The notes beneath the pieces are model-generated. The model saw only the letters and a program-made list of their open reading frames with translations. It had not been told where the DNA came from and searched no databases. From the NCBI RefSeq assembly GCF_002257665.1, contig NZ_MQWB01000001.1, positions 3,545,119-3,609,118 on the forward strand: a stretch of 64,000 bases of DNA. Reading direction: 5' to 3'. The DNA comes from Rubricoccus marinus. GTDB taxonomy: Bacteria; Bacteroidota; Rhodothermia; Rhodothermales; Rubricoccaceae. Below, piece by piece: positions 1 through 7,994 of the stretch. The position numbers and the translations under genes are program-made. How positions within the stretch are numbered: position 1 is the stretch's first letter; every line of letters starts with the position of its first letter.

Positions 1-410
1 CGGACGCGCTCGTCCTCTGGCGCGGCGGCGTTCATCTTCTCAAACTCGCCGTGGATCTGGCGGGCCAGCTCGCGGGTCGGGCAGAGCACGAGCGCCTGCG
101 TGACGCCGGCGTCGGGGTCCAGCATGTCCAGCATGGGCAGCAGGAAGGCGCCGGTCTTGCCGGAGCCCGTCCGGCTCTGCACGACCACGTCGCGGCCGTC
201 CAGCGTGTGCGGGATCGCCTGCGCCTGAACGGGCATCAGCGATTCCCAGCCGAGCGCCTCAACGCCCTCACGGACGGTATCGGGCAGCGAGTCCAGCGTG
301 GCGAGCGGCGCGTCCTCGGCCGGGTCCTCGAAAGGCGTCTGGGTGGGGTTGTCCTCTTTGCGCTGCTTCTGGGCAGTGCTCGTGAGGTCGATCTGAAGGG
401 CGTAGGCCAA
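1..410 (-). CDS. DEAD-box RNA helicase, N-terminal part (runs off the window)
   Basis: This is an ATP-dependent RNA helicase of superfamily 2, truncated by the window edge. The 136 visible residues carry a Q-motif-like segment (GWESLMPVQAQAIP, residues 54-67), the Walker A motif SRTGSGKT (79-86) and motif Ia PTRELARQ (111-118). DEAD, SAT and the second RecA lobe lie outside. No ATG is available upstream in this frame, so I placed the start at a TTG at 408-410; this is uncertain. A CGCCAGAGG-type copy at 13-21 encodes PED near the cut end. The exact paralog (RhlE, CshA, DeaD) cannot be told. Confidence 0.85.
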   Translation of the reverse strand, partial: MAYALQIDLTSTAQKQRKEDNPTQTPFEDPAEDAPLATLDSLPDTVREGVEALGWESLMPVQAQAIPHTLDGRDVVVQSRTGSGKTGAFLLPMLDMLDPDAGVTQALVLCPTRELARQIHGEFEKMNAAAPEDERV

Positions 411-608
411 AGGTCTTGGAGAATGCGGGATGTCTCGCCAGAGGCTCGGGCCTCGCGGGACTGAAACGACCGCGCACCTCTGTTTTCTCGTGGACGCGGC
501 CAGCGATGGTTCAGGATACACGCGGCTCTCGCGTCCGGTTGCTGCGCGCGGCTCTCTTCCGCAGAGTTTCCCGGCGCGCCGGCTCGCCAGAGGCTACTCG
601 CGGCGCTG

Positions 609-626
609 GCCTCTGGCGCCAGAGGC
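609..626. repeat. Perfect 18-bp palindrome GCCTCTGGCGCCAGAGGC
   Basis: It overlaps the last base of the TAG stop of the minus-strand gene ending at 626, so the hairpin lies immediately downstream of that gene. Confidence 0.95.
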
Positions 627-1306
627 TAGAGGCCGATTCGGAGGCCGACCGTTGGAACGGTCTCGCCTGTTGGCGCCCGGTGCGCAGACGCAGACGCGGT
701 GTACCCCACAACGGACCCCGCAGCCGCCCCCGCCGTGTAGGCGAGAAACCCGAGTCCAGAAACGAGCAAGCCGTCCGTAATCAACGGATCTGGATCGTCA
801 TCTCCCCGACTCCTGCTGCGCTCCATCTGAAACCCGATCTCCACCAAGACGAGGCCAGGAACGACGCCGAGCGCGGCCCCGCCCACAGCGCCCAGCAGCG
901 TTCCATCTTCTCCCAACGCCTGGCCCATCGCGTAGACGGCCGTTCCGCTGACGGCGGGAAGCGCGAGCGCCGGCACGATGGACTCCGCCCCGACGCTCAG
1001 CGCTACCGTGCCGACCGACGCGGCGACGCCCGTAGCAATCAGCAAGAGCCTATTTCCAGAACTGCGGGAAACGACGAGCGCGATGCCCCCTTCCCCTTCT
1101 ACTTGCTCATGAGAGACGCTCGCGCCAGCCTCGGGCAGCACGAGCACGCTTTCGAGCAGCCCACCAGAGGCCTGACCCACCGCCTCTGACGAAAGGCTGC
1201 TCCGCTCGCCAGAGGCGTCTGCAAGATGCTTGGGGTGAACGGAACCCGCCTCTTGCGCTAGGGTCGGCGCGGCAACGAACAGGAAAGCGAGCAGAGCGAA
1301 ACGCAT
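626..1306 (-). CDS. Secreted/membrane protein of unknown function
   Basis: I do not recognise this 226-residue protein. It starts with a clear signal peptide (residues 1-17, ending PTLA before QEAG). It has hydrophobic Gly/Ala-rich segments at about 86-107, 110-131, 136-160 and 178-202, and a charged patch MERSRSRGDDDPDP (161-174). It follows fabG on the same strand with a gap of about 58 bp, where many genomes have acpP, but it is not an acyl carrier protein (no DSL phosphopantetheine site). ASG peptides at residues 31-33 and 47-49 match the translated iterated motif. An envelope protein is likely; the role is unknown. Confidence 0.6.
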   Translation of the reverse strand: MRFALLAFLFVAAPTLAQEAGSVHPKHLADASGERSSLSSEAVGQASGGLLESVLVLPEAGASVSHEQVEGEGGIALVVSRSSGNRLLLIATGVAASVGTVALSVGAESIVPALALPAVSGTAVYAMGQALGEDGTLLGAVGGAALGVVPGLVLVEIGFQMERSRSRGDDDPDPLITDGLLVSGLGFLAYTAGAAAGSVVGYTASASAHRAPTGETVPTVGLRIGL

Positions 1307-1364
1307 GTCACGGGCGGTTGAAGGGTCCGCAAGCTATACCGCCCGTGAACCCGTTCCTGACCAT

Positions 1365-2111
1365 CTACATCGCCATCCCGCCGTCCACGTGGAGCGTGTG
1401 GCCGGTGACGTACGTGGACGCGTCCGAGAGCAGGAAGAGCACCGCCGCCGCGATGTCCTCGGGTTGGCCGAGCCGCTTGAGCGGGATCTGCTCCTTCATG
1501 TGCCCGGTCACGTTCTCGCCCAGATCCGCCGTCATGTCGGTCTTGATGTAGCCGGGCGCGACCACGTTGGCACGCACGCCGCGTCCGCCCAGCTCGCGCG
1601 CCAGGCTCTTGGTGAACCCGATCAGTCCGGCTTTGCTCGCGGCGTAGTTGGCCTGCCCCGCGTTGCCCGTTACGCCCACAACCGACGAGATGGTGACGAT
1701 GCTTCCGGCGCGCTGCTTCATCATCGGGCGGTAAGCCGCCTTGCAGACGTGGAACGCGCCCGTGAGGTTGGTCGAGATCACGGCCTCCCAGTCCTCTGGC
1801 GTCATGCGGATCATCAGCCCATCGCGCGTGATCCCGGCGTTGACGACCAGCCCGTCGATCTGCCCCCACGCATCCACGACGGACTGCACGGCGCCAGCGG
1901 CCTGCTCGGGATCGCCGGCGTCGGCCTGGATGGCGAGGGCGCGCTCGGCTCCGCCGAGTTGCTCGGCGAGGGCGTTGGCGGTCTCGGACGACGAGCGGTA
2001 GGTAAACGCCACGCGGGCGCCGGCGCCAGAGGCGGCTTCGACGATGGCGCGGCCGATGCCGCGGGTGCCGCCGGTGACGAGGACGGTCTTGTCGGTGAGG
2101 TCGAGGGTCAT
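1365..2111 (-). CDS. fabG: 3-oxoacyl-ACP reductase FabG
   Basis: FabG is the NADPH-dependent reductase of beta-ketoacyl-ACP in type II fatty-acid synthesis, cytosolic. At 248 residues it has the family's usual length. The Rossmann nucleotide motif TGGTRGIG is at 13-20, NAG at 91-93, the structural Asn at 115, and the catalytic Ser143, Tyr156 and Lys160 (YAASK). It is the last fab gene of a minus-strand run plsX-fabH-fabD-X-fabG. The intervening gene X, an SRPBCC membrane protein, is unusual. ATG start at 2111. Confidence 0.95.
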   Translation of the reverse strand: MTLDLTDKTVLVTGGTRGIGRAIVEAASGAGARVAFTYRSSSETANALAEQLGGAERALAIQADAGDPEQAAGAVQSVVDAWGQIDGLVVNAGITRDGLMIRMTPEDWEAVISTNLTGAFHVCKAAYRPMMKQRAGSIVTISSVVGVTGNAGQANYAASKAGLIGFTKSLARELGGRGVRANVVAPGYIKTDMTADLGENVTGHMKEQIPLKRLGQPEDIAAAVLFLLSDASTYVTGHTLHVDGGMAM

Positions 2112-2141
2112 GGGTGAGATGCGTGGGTCGGGATGCGGTGG

Positions 2142-2159
2142 GCCTCTGGCGCCAGAGGC
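2142..2159. repeat. Perfect 18-bp palindrome between the SRPBCC gene and fabG
   Basis: It lies in the 65-bp gap between the SRPBCC gene stop and the fabG start, inside the presumed fab operon. A terminator here would separate fabG from the upstream genes. Confidence 0.95.
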
Positions 2160-2176
2160 CAGAGGACGCCGGGAAG

Positions 2177-3226
2177 CTACCGGCTCTGCGCCACTCCGGA
2201 GGCTTCAGAGCGGGCCTTGACGACGGCCAGGATGTTTTGCTGGATGTCGCGCATGAACAGGTCGGTCCAGAGCCGGGTGTAGCCGTTGAAGCGGGTTTCC
2301 AGCCGGTGCGTGCTCGCCAGGCGCAGCCGCACGCGCTCGCGCCCGGCCTCTGGCGCCAGAGGCTCGATGACGTAGCGGCCGTCGAGCACGTCGAAGTAGG
2401 GGCCGCCCACGGCGACGTGCGTGTCGAAGGTGGTCGGCGGCACGTCCTCGGCGGAGATGGTGAACGCGAGCGCGCGGTTCTCCTCCCACTCCGTCACGGT
2501 CTCGATGAACACGACGCCGCCCTCAAAGGACGCGTGGCGGACCGACCCGACGCCCGTGCCTTCGAGCCGCGCGGCGATGGGCCGAGGGAATCCGATTTGG
2601 TGCGCGAAGCTGGGACCTAGCTCCTCTGGCGTGATCGGCGCGACCTCGCGGATCTGCTCCCAAACCTCCGCCGCGCTCGCGTCGATCTCGATCTCGTCCT
2701 CCACGACGCGCGTGTGGACGGGCGTCGGCAACGCGCCCTCGCCAGGAGCCAACAGGAACGGCACGATGGCGACGCCCGCGAGCATGAGCGGATGACGCCG
2801 GTTCTCAACACGTCGCGTCATCCCGGCAAGCATGCCACCCACGCTTGCGAACACGAAAAAGATGGGCCCCCAGACAACGATGCAGATCAGACCCTCCCAC
2901 GCCAGCACCATCGCGCTCACAAGTGTGAGAAGTGCAGACGTGATGGGCACGCCGAGCCACGCGCTCCAGCTTCTGGTGCCGGGTAGCGTGTATACCGAGA
3001 CGAACCCAACGACGACTGGCACGACGAAAATGAACGTGAACGACATCACCCCGATGGCGTCTCCTAAAGGCTCCCAGCCGAACACCAGCCTCGCGAAGAG
3101 GCCGTACGCCAGGCCGAGCGCGACCGAGTACAGAGCCGTCTTTCGCGGCAGGCCGAGGATCTGCCTAGCCGTCTCGCCAAAGGCCTCAGGCGGGGGTGTG
3201 GCCTCTGGCGGAGCGTCGTGTTCCAT
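2177..3226 (-). CDS. Membrane protein with C-terminal SRPBCC (START-like) domain
   Basis: 349 residues from the ATG at 3226; a longer frame reaches 3397 but its extra Arg-rich N-terminus looks non-coding. The N-terminal half has hydrophobic segments at about 31-50, 57-80, 88-110, 113-135 and 147-160. From about residue 171 a soluble domain begins with the pattern EIEIDASAAEVWEQI typical of SRPBCC/polyketide-cyclase-like lipid-binding folds, ending near 345. A perfect iterated palindrome (2346-2363) is translated as PLAPEA inside this domain. Its place between fabD and fabG suggests a role with lipids or acyl chains; this is inference from position only. Confidence 0.7.
   Translation of the reverse strand: MEHDAPPEATPPPEAFGETARQILGLPRKTALYSVALGLAYGLFARLVFGWEPLGDAIGVMSFTFIFVVPVVVGFVSVYTLPGTRSWSAWLGVPITSALLTLVSAMVLAWEGLICIVVWGPIFFVFASVGGMLAGMTRRVENRRHPLMLAGVAIVPFLLAPGEGALPTPVHTRVVEDEIEIDASAAEVWEQIREVAPITPEELGPSFAHQIGFPRPIAARLEGTGVGSVRHASFEGGVVFIETVTEWEENRALAFTISAEDVPPTTFDTHVAVGGPYFDVLDGRYVIEPLAPEAGRERVRLRLASTHRLETRFNGYTRLWTDLFMRDIQQNILAVVKARSEASGVAQSR
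2346..2363. repeat. Perfect 18-bp palindrome inside the SRPBCC coding sequence
   Basis: It is translated in frame as PLAPEA, near the C-terminal end of the SRPBCC domain, so a full dyad is tolerated in coding DNA. Confidence 0.95.
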
Positions 3227-3293
3227 CTGGAAAGGGGCGTGGAGCGCGCAAACGTACCGAGCCGCAGAACCGCGCGCCTCTAGCGCCAGAGTC

Positions 3294-4229
3294 TCAGACC
3301 GCGAGGGCTTCGATCTCGTCGGCGGTTCCGGCCGTAGCGGTCTCCGTCTGCCGCCCGAGCGAGCGCTTCGCGAGTCCCGCGAGCACCTTGCCCGCACCGA
3401 CCTCGACGAACCGCGTCACGCCAGCGGCGCCCATCGCCTCCATCGTTTGGGCCCAGCGGACCGGCGCGGTGAGCTGCTCCAAGAGCCTCTGGCGGATGAC
3501 TTCGGGGTCGGTCGTCGGCTCAGCGGTGACGTTGAGCACGACCGGCACGGACGGCGCTGAGAGGTCGAGCGTTTCGAGCGTGGCCGCGAGGCCTTCGCGA
3601 GCGAACTCCATCAGCGGACTGTGGAAGGCACCGCTTACCGGGAGCGGGATCACGCGCCGCGCGCCCGCCTCTTGCGCCATCGCGCCGGCACGCTCCACCG
3701 CCTCGCGGTCGCCCGAGATCACGATCTGCCCCGGGTCGTTGTAGTTCGCCGCGACGACGTCGCCCTCGCCAGCGCCAGAGGCTTCGGCGCAGACGCGCTC
3801 CAGGTCGGCGGCGTCCATGCCGAGAACGGCCGCCATCGTGCCGGGGCGTACGTCGCCGGCTTGCCCCATCAGTTCGGCGCGGCGGCGGACCGCCAGAAGC
3901 CCATCTTCGAAGCCGACGGCGCCGACGGCTGCGAGCGCGCTCCACTCGCCCAGGCTGTGCCCGGCGGCCATGTCGCAGCTCAGGCCTCTGGCGGCGAGCG
4001 CGGCGTGGGCCGCGAGGCTGTGGACGTAGAGCGCAGGCTGCGTGATCTCCGTCCGCTTCAGCGTCTCCGCCGCCGTTTCGCCCGTATCGAACATGGCCTC
4101 ACTAAGCGAGAAGCCGAGAGCCGCGTCGGCGCGCTCGATAACCTCGCGGGACTCAGGAAATCGCTCGGCGAGGTCGGCGGCCATGCCCGCGAACTGTGAG
4201 CCCTGGCCGGGGAAGAGGAAAGCTGTCAT
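3294..4229 (-). CDS. fabD: Malonyl-CoA:ACP transacylase FabD
   Basis: FabD moves malonyl groups from CoA to acyl carrier protein to supply chain elongation. At 311 residues it is the usual length. GQGSQ at 8-12 forms the oxyanion region, the nucleophile is Ser92 in GHSLGEW, the carboxylate-binding Arg is in RRRAELM (115-121), and the partner His203 is in SGAFHSPLM. It follows fabH on the same strand with a gap of about 90 bp that contains a perfect iterated palindrome. ATG start at 4229. Confidence 0.95.
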   Translation of the reverse strand: MTAFLFPGQGSQFAGMAADLAERFPESREVIERADAALGFSLSEAMFDTGETAAETLKRTEITQPALYVHSLAAHAALAARGLSCDMAAGHSLGEWSALAAVGAVGFEDGLLAVRRRAELMGQAGDVRPGTMAAVLGMDAADLERVCAEASGAGEGDVVAANYNDPGQIVISGDREAVERAGAMAQEAGARRVIPLPVSGAFHSPLMEFAREGLAATLETLDLSAPSVPVVLNVTAEPTTDPEVIRQRLLEQLTAPVRWAQTMEAMGAAGVTRFVEVGAGKVLAGLAKRSLGRQTETATAGTADEIEALAV

Positions 4230-4277
4230 CGGAGGTGGAAGTCTGAGATGAGAGAATGCCGCCCCGAATGGTCGTCG

Positions 4278-4295
4278 GCCTCTGGCGCCAGAGGC
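4278..4295. repeat. Perfect 18-bp palindrome between fabH and fabD
   Basis: Located in the fabH-fabD gap. No T-run follows on either strand, so strong termination is doubtful here. Confidence 0.95.
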
Positions 4296-4320
4296 CTGCG
4301 GTCTGCGCCGCTGGCTGGAT

Positions 4321-5340
4321 CTAGGCCGCCTCTGGCGCGCCGTCGTAGGCCCACGTGAGATACGTCGCGCCCCAGGTGAAGCCGCCGCCGAAGGCCGCCA
4401 GCACGATGTTGTCGCCCTTGCGGAGCTTGCTCTCCCAGTCCCAGAGGCAGAGCGGGAGCGTGCCGGCGGTCGTGTTGCCGTAGCGCTCGATGTTGAGCAT
4501 CACCTTCTCGGCCGGGAGGTCCATCCGTTTCCGCGTCGCGTCGATGATGCGGAGGTTGGCCTGGTGCGGCACCAGCCAGTCGACGTTGTCCGCCGTGAGG
4601 CGGTTGCGCTCCATGATCTCGGCCGCCGCCTCGGCCATGCCGACAACGGCGCGCTTGAAGACGGCGCGTCCGTCTTGCCGCGCGTAGTGCATGCCGGCCT
4701 CCACCGTCGCGTGGGTCGCGGGCCGGAGGCTTCCGCCCGCCTCCATGCACAGGGACTCCGCGCCGGATCCGTCCACGTAGCTGACGGAATCGTGCACGCC
4801 GTAGCCCTCCTCGTTTGCCTCCAGCAAAACCGCTCCGGCGCCGTCGCCGAAGATCACGCACGTCGTGCGGTCGGTGTAGTCGATGATGCGGCTCATGGTG
4901 TCGCCGCCGATCACGAGGATCCGCTGCGCCTGCCCGCTCTCGATCATGCTCGTCGCCGTCGAGAGCGCGTAGAGGAAGCCCGAGCACGCCGCGGAGATGT
5001 CGTAGCCCCACGCGCCAGAGGCGCCCAGGTTGTTCTGCACCAGGCACGCCGTCGCCGGGAAGACCATGTCCGGCGTGATCGTCGCGACGAGGATCACGTC
5101 GACGTCCTCGGCGCTGAGGCCGCGCTTGTCGAGCGCCTCTTGCGCGGCGCGGGTCGCCATAAACGCCGTGGCCTTGTTCGGATCGCGGAGGATGCGACGC
5201 TCTACGATGCCGGTGCGCGACCGAATCCACTCGTCGTTGGTGTCCACCATCTTCTCCAGGTCGGCGTTGGTGAGCCGGTCTTCCGGGAGATAGGCGCCGA
5301 CCGCGGTGATGGCGGCTGTTCGGCGGGGGGCCTGAGGCAT
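4321..5340 (-). CDS. fabH: 3-oxoacyl-ACP synthase III FabH
   Basis: FabH starts fatty-acid synthesis by condensing an acyl-CoA primer with malonyl-ACP. The 339-residue protein shows the KAS III triad: Cys119 (AACSGFLYAL), His259 (WLVPHQANLRI) and Asn289 (ERYGNTTAGT). The start at 5340 lies 2 bp after the plsX stop, so the two are probably co-transcribed and translationally coupled. The C-terminus ends in residues encoded by an iterated-motif copy (PEAA). Confidence 0.96.
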   Translation of the reverse strand: MPQAPRRTAAITAVGAYLPEDRLTNADLEKMVDTNDEWIRSRTGIVERRILRDPNKATAFMATRAAQEALDKRGLSAEDVDVILVATITPDMVFPATACLVQNNLGASGAWGYDISAACSGFLYALSTATSMIESGQAQRILVIGGDTMSRIIDYTDRTTCVIFGDGAGAVLLEANEEGYGVHDSVSYVDGSGAESLCMEAGGSLRPATHATVEAGMHYARQDGRAVFKRAVVGMAEAAAEIMERNRLTADNVDWLVPHQANLRIIDATRKRMDLPAEKVMLNIERYGNTTAGTLPLCLWDWESKLRKGDNIVLAAFGGGFTWGATYLTWAYDGAPEAA

Positions 5341-5342
5341 AG

Positions 5343-6389
5343 TTAAGCGCTGACGGTATCGGCGGAGGGACGGGCGATGGCCTGCGCGACATGCTCGGTA
5401 ACGCCCCCGGCCACGAGTTCGGCCGTGTGGGTAACCATGCGCGCGATGGCACGGGCCGACGATCCGCCGTGCCCGATTACGGCGGTGCCGCCTACGCCGA
5501 GAAGCGGCACGCCGCCGTAGTTCTCGTAATCGAAGCGGGCGGCCACGCCGCGGAGGATGCTTTTCACGCCAGAGGCCACGTCGGCGCTGAGGCCCTGCTT
5601 CTCGATCTCGGTTCCGAACAGGTGGGGCAGGATCGTCGAGAAGCTCTCGCCGAGCTTGAGCATCACGTTGCCCACGAAGCCGTCACAGACGATTACGTCT
5701 GCGCCGTGGTGGAATACGTCGCGCCCCTCGATGTTGCCGATAAAGCCGAGGTCGTCCATCTCGCTCAGCCGTTCGAAGGTCTCCTTGACCACCTCGGTTC
5801 CTTTTCCTGGCTCCTCCCCCACGTTCACGAGCGCGACGGAGGGGTTCTCTTTGCGCAACGAGTGCTGCGCGAACACGCGGCCCATCGTCGCGAACTGCAC
5901 GAGCAGGTCGGCGCGGACATCGACGTTGGCGCCCACATCTACGCAGATGCACATGCCGGAGACGGTCGGGAAGTAGCCGGGCAGCGCGGGGCGCAGGACA
6001 CCCGGCAGACGGCCGAGGATAAACGTCGACGCGGCCATGACCGCACCGGTGTTGCCCGCCGAAGCGAACGCGTCCACTTTGCCAGCTTTGTGTGCGCCCA
6101 ACCCCACGTGGATTGACGAGTGGGGCTTCCCCTTGAGCGATGCCGACGGGCTCTCGCCCATTCCGATCACCTCTGGCGCGTCGAGGATCTCAATGGCGAG
6201 GCCGTCCGCGTTGCGGGAACTCAGCGCTTCTCGCACCTCGGCTTCCCGGCCCACGAGCACAACCTCAAGGGAGCCGTGGGACTCTTGAACGGCCAACACG
6301 GCTCCTTCCGCCGTTACGCCAGGGGCATGGTCGCCGCCCATTGCATCCAGGGCGACACGGATCGGCCGTGAGGGCGAGGTCGGCGACAT
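5343..6389 (-). CDS. plsX: Phosphate acyltransferase PlsX
   Basis: PlsX converts acyl-ACP to acyl-phosphate, the donor for PlsY in phospholipid synthesis, linking fatty-acid and membrane-lipid synthesis. The 348 residues include the N-terminal signature ALDAMGGDHAP (13-23) and SAGNTGAVMAAS near 110-121. The order yceD-rpmF-plsX-fabH-fabD is the widely conserved bacterial cluster. A long hairpin lies just upstream (6454-6499). Confidence 0.96.
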   Translation of the reverse strand: MSPTSPSRPIRVALDAMGGDHAPGVTAEGAVLAVQESHGSLEVVLVGREAEVREALSSRNADGLAIEILDAPEVIGMGESPSASLKGKPHSSIHVGLGAHKAGKVDAFASAGNTGAVMAASTFILGRLPGVLRPALPGYFPTVSGMCICVDVGANVDVRADLLVQFATMGRVFAQHSLRKENPSVALVNVGEEPGKGTEVVKETFERLSEMDDLGFIGNIEGRDVFHHGADVIVCDGFVGNVMLKLGESFSTILPHLFGTEIEKQGLSADVASGVKSILRGVAARFDYENYGGVPLLGVGGTAVIGHGGSSARAIARMVTHTAELVAGGVTEHVAQAIARPSADTVSA

Positions 6390-6453
6390 CGAAGCGGAAC
6401 GGGGACGGGCGGAAGAGGGGCGGTAAGGTACGCTTAGCCCCCTGTAACGACGA

Positions 6454-6499
6454 ACGCCCGTGCAGCCTTCCCGTTCTCACGGGCTCGCTGCACGGGCGT
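6454..6499 (-). promoter_or_regulatory. Long double hairpin between rpmF and plsX
   Basis: Positions 6454-6465 (ACGCCCGTGCAG) pair perfectly with 6488-6499, giving a 12-bp outer stem. Inside it a second stem pairs CCCGT with ACGGG. There is no T-run on either side, so it is not a simple intrinsic terminator. It may be a processing site or a leader structure controlling plsX relative to rpmF, or separate the two translationally. Confidence 0.55.
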
Positions 6500-6562
6500 G
6501 CGGGCTATGGCCGTGGCGGCCACGCGTGATCGCCAGAGGCCACGCATTGAAGGCCTCGCGCG

Positions 6563-6751
6563 TTAGTACCGCTCGGTGCGCTCCACGACGGCGCGGCCAC
6601 GGTAGTGCCCGCAGTTCGGGCAGGCGCGGTGCAGGATTTTATCGCTGCCACAGTTGGAGCACTCCTGCGTCACAGGCAGCGAGCGCACTTTGTACTGGGC
6701 GCGGCGGGTAGCGGTGCGGGCCTTGGAGTGGCGGCGCTTAGGGTTTGCCAT
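6563..6751 (-). CDS. rpmF: Ribosomal protein bL32
   Basis: A 62-residue zinc-binding protein of the large ribosomal subunit. It begins MANPKRRHSKART, typical of bL32, and has Cys31 and Cys34 plus Cys44 and Cys47 (CPNCG), so it is the zinc-binding (C+) form. It lies 42 bp downstream of yceD on the same strand, the standard pair. Confidence 0.97.
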   Translation of the reverse strand: MANPKRRHSKARTATRRAQYKVRSLPVTQECSNCGSDKILHRACPNCGHYRGRAVVERTERY

Positions 6752-6793
6752 GAGGCGGGGGAGTTGTCGCGGCGGGCCGCGGGGGTCAAAACG

Positions 6794-7282
6794 TCAGGAG
6801 TCGTCGCCCTCGTCGGGCGGCAGGAGGCGGCGGAGCGCCTCCCAGCGAGTATCGGTCGCGTCCTCTTCCGACTCGCCGAAGCGGGTCTGGATCTCCTGCG
6901 CCTCGGCCTCTGGCGAGACGCGGCGGAGCGGGAGCGAGAGAAGGATGGTATCCCGAACGGGCTGGGTGAGGTCAATCACCTGGTCCTGTTCAGGAAACGG
7001 GTACACGTCGTCCGCGTCCTCCGCGATGGGGGACGTGGTAAAGAGCACTTCGTGCGTGCCCTCGACCGGTTGCGGATACATGTTCAGCGTGCGGTCACAT
7101 TCGAGCGTCGCGACGGCACGCGTCACGTACGCCGCGCGAACGCGCCGGTCGTGCATGTCGAGACGGAGCGCGACGACGATATCTTTGAACACCTCGGGGT
7201 CGAGGTCCAGATCGGCGGCGGTCGGATCGAGCTCCATCTCATGGAGCCCGTCATCGAAGGGGGCGAGGTCTACCCGGAGCAT
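6794..7282 (-). CDS. yceD: YceD/DUF177 family protein
   Basis: YceD-family proteins are linked to ribosome large-subunit (23S rRNA) maturation and are nearly always encoded next to rpmF. This copy has a Cys in the conserved core (ATLECDRTL) and an acidic, motif-derived C-terminal segment (VSPEAEAQE). I chose the ATG at 7282 (162 residues, MLRVDLAPF) because family members start at this strand; the frame also has an ATG at 7324. No other promoter-proximal gene lies between it and the origin region. Confidence 0.8.
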   Translation of the reverse strand: MLRVDLAPFDDGLHEMELDPTAADLDLDPEVFKDIVVALRLDMHDRRVRAAYVTRAVATLECDRTLNMYPQPVEGTHEVLFTTSPIAEDADDVYPFPEQDQVIDLTQPVRDTILLSLPLRRVSPEAEAQEIQTRFGESEEDATDTRWEALRRLLPPDEGDDS

Positions 7283-7678
7283 CGGAATCAAGGAGCAGGT
7301 CGAGTCCCGCACGCGTTCGCGCACGGAACCCGGAAGCTAGGCGGGCCACGCCAGAGGCTGCAAGGCATCACGCGATGTTTGATTTCGCCTCGCGAGGCCT
7401 TCGCATCCCAGCGCTGTGCACGAGGCGCCAAGCCCACCCCGAAACCGTTAGGAAAGTCGGCGTGGACCTCGCCGCGATCCATAACGGCCCATGGCCACGC
7501 AACAGCATCCGGGCGATCCTCAGTGTTTCACATTGCTTCCGGTTGCACCGGTCGCGCCGAGCTCAGTAGACTGCTCTCACGCGGGCGGCGAATACCCGTG
7601 GAGTAGCTACCACACTCACTCCGCTATGGGGATGAGACCCCAGCGCGCTTTGCGCTATAGCGGGTTGCGTGGAGAGGG

Positions 7679-7687
7679 TGTGGATAG
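7679..7687 (-). promoter_or_regulatory. DnaA box (one mismatch)
   Basis: TGTGGATAG, complement CTATCCACA, one mismatch from TTATCCACA, upstream of dnaA. Confidence 0.65.
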
Positions 7688-7824
7688 CGTAGCATCAAGC
7701 ACACCACGGCTCCCAGGCCTAAGCGCCTCTGGCGTTGCCACTCTGCTCTTATTGGCGTTTCCGCAATTCGCAAAAAGGTTGGGGGACAACGGGATACACT
7801 CTGCTTTCCACATTGTTAGCAAGA

Positions 7825-7833
7825 TGTGGATAT
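7825..7833 (-). promoter_or_regulatory. DnaA box (one mismatch)
   Basis: TGTGGATAT, complement ATATCCACA, one mismatch from the consensus; same orientation as its two neighbours. Confidence 0.65.
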
Positions 7834-7887
7834 CATGCGCTGCCTCTGGCGCCCCGTTCAAACGCTCTCACGAGCCGCCGATTTGGA

Positions 7888-7896
7888 TGTGGATAA
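7888..7896 (-). promoter_or_regulatory. DnaA box (perfect)
   Basis: TGTGGATAA is the exact complement of the consensus TTATCCACA, about 100 bp before the dnaA start. It could also mediate dnaA autoregulation. Confidence 0.75.
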
Positions 7897-7994
7897 GCCC
7901 GGATGCGCACCTTACGGAGCCCTCCCTTTGGCGCCGGCTATGGCGGATCTTGGGCTCCCCCTTTTTTCTCTCACCCCCCTAGCGCCGACGCCCA

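Larger units (their letters stand above)
7283..7994. other. oriC: Probable replication origin (oriC) region upstream of dnaA
   Basis: About 700 bp without a gene between yceD (leftward) and dnaA (rightward). It holds three DnaA-box-like 9-mers in one orientation: TGTGGATAG at 7679-7687, TGTGGATAT at 7825-7833, and TGTGGATAA at 7888-7896, the last a perfect complement of TTATCCACA. A weaker TTTCCACA is at 7805-7812. The stretch 7740-7815 is relatively AT-rich for this genome (CTCTTATTGG, GCAAAAAGG) and could unwind. A parS-like half site TGTTTCACATTG is at 7524-7535. Copies of the iterated motif sit at 7345, 7731 and 7842. Confidence 0.7.
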
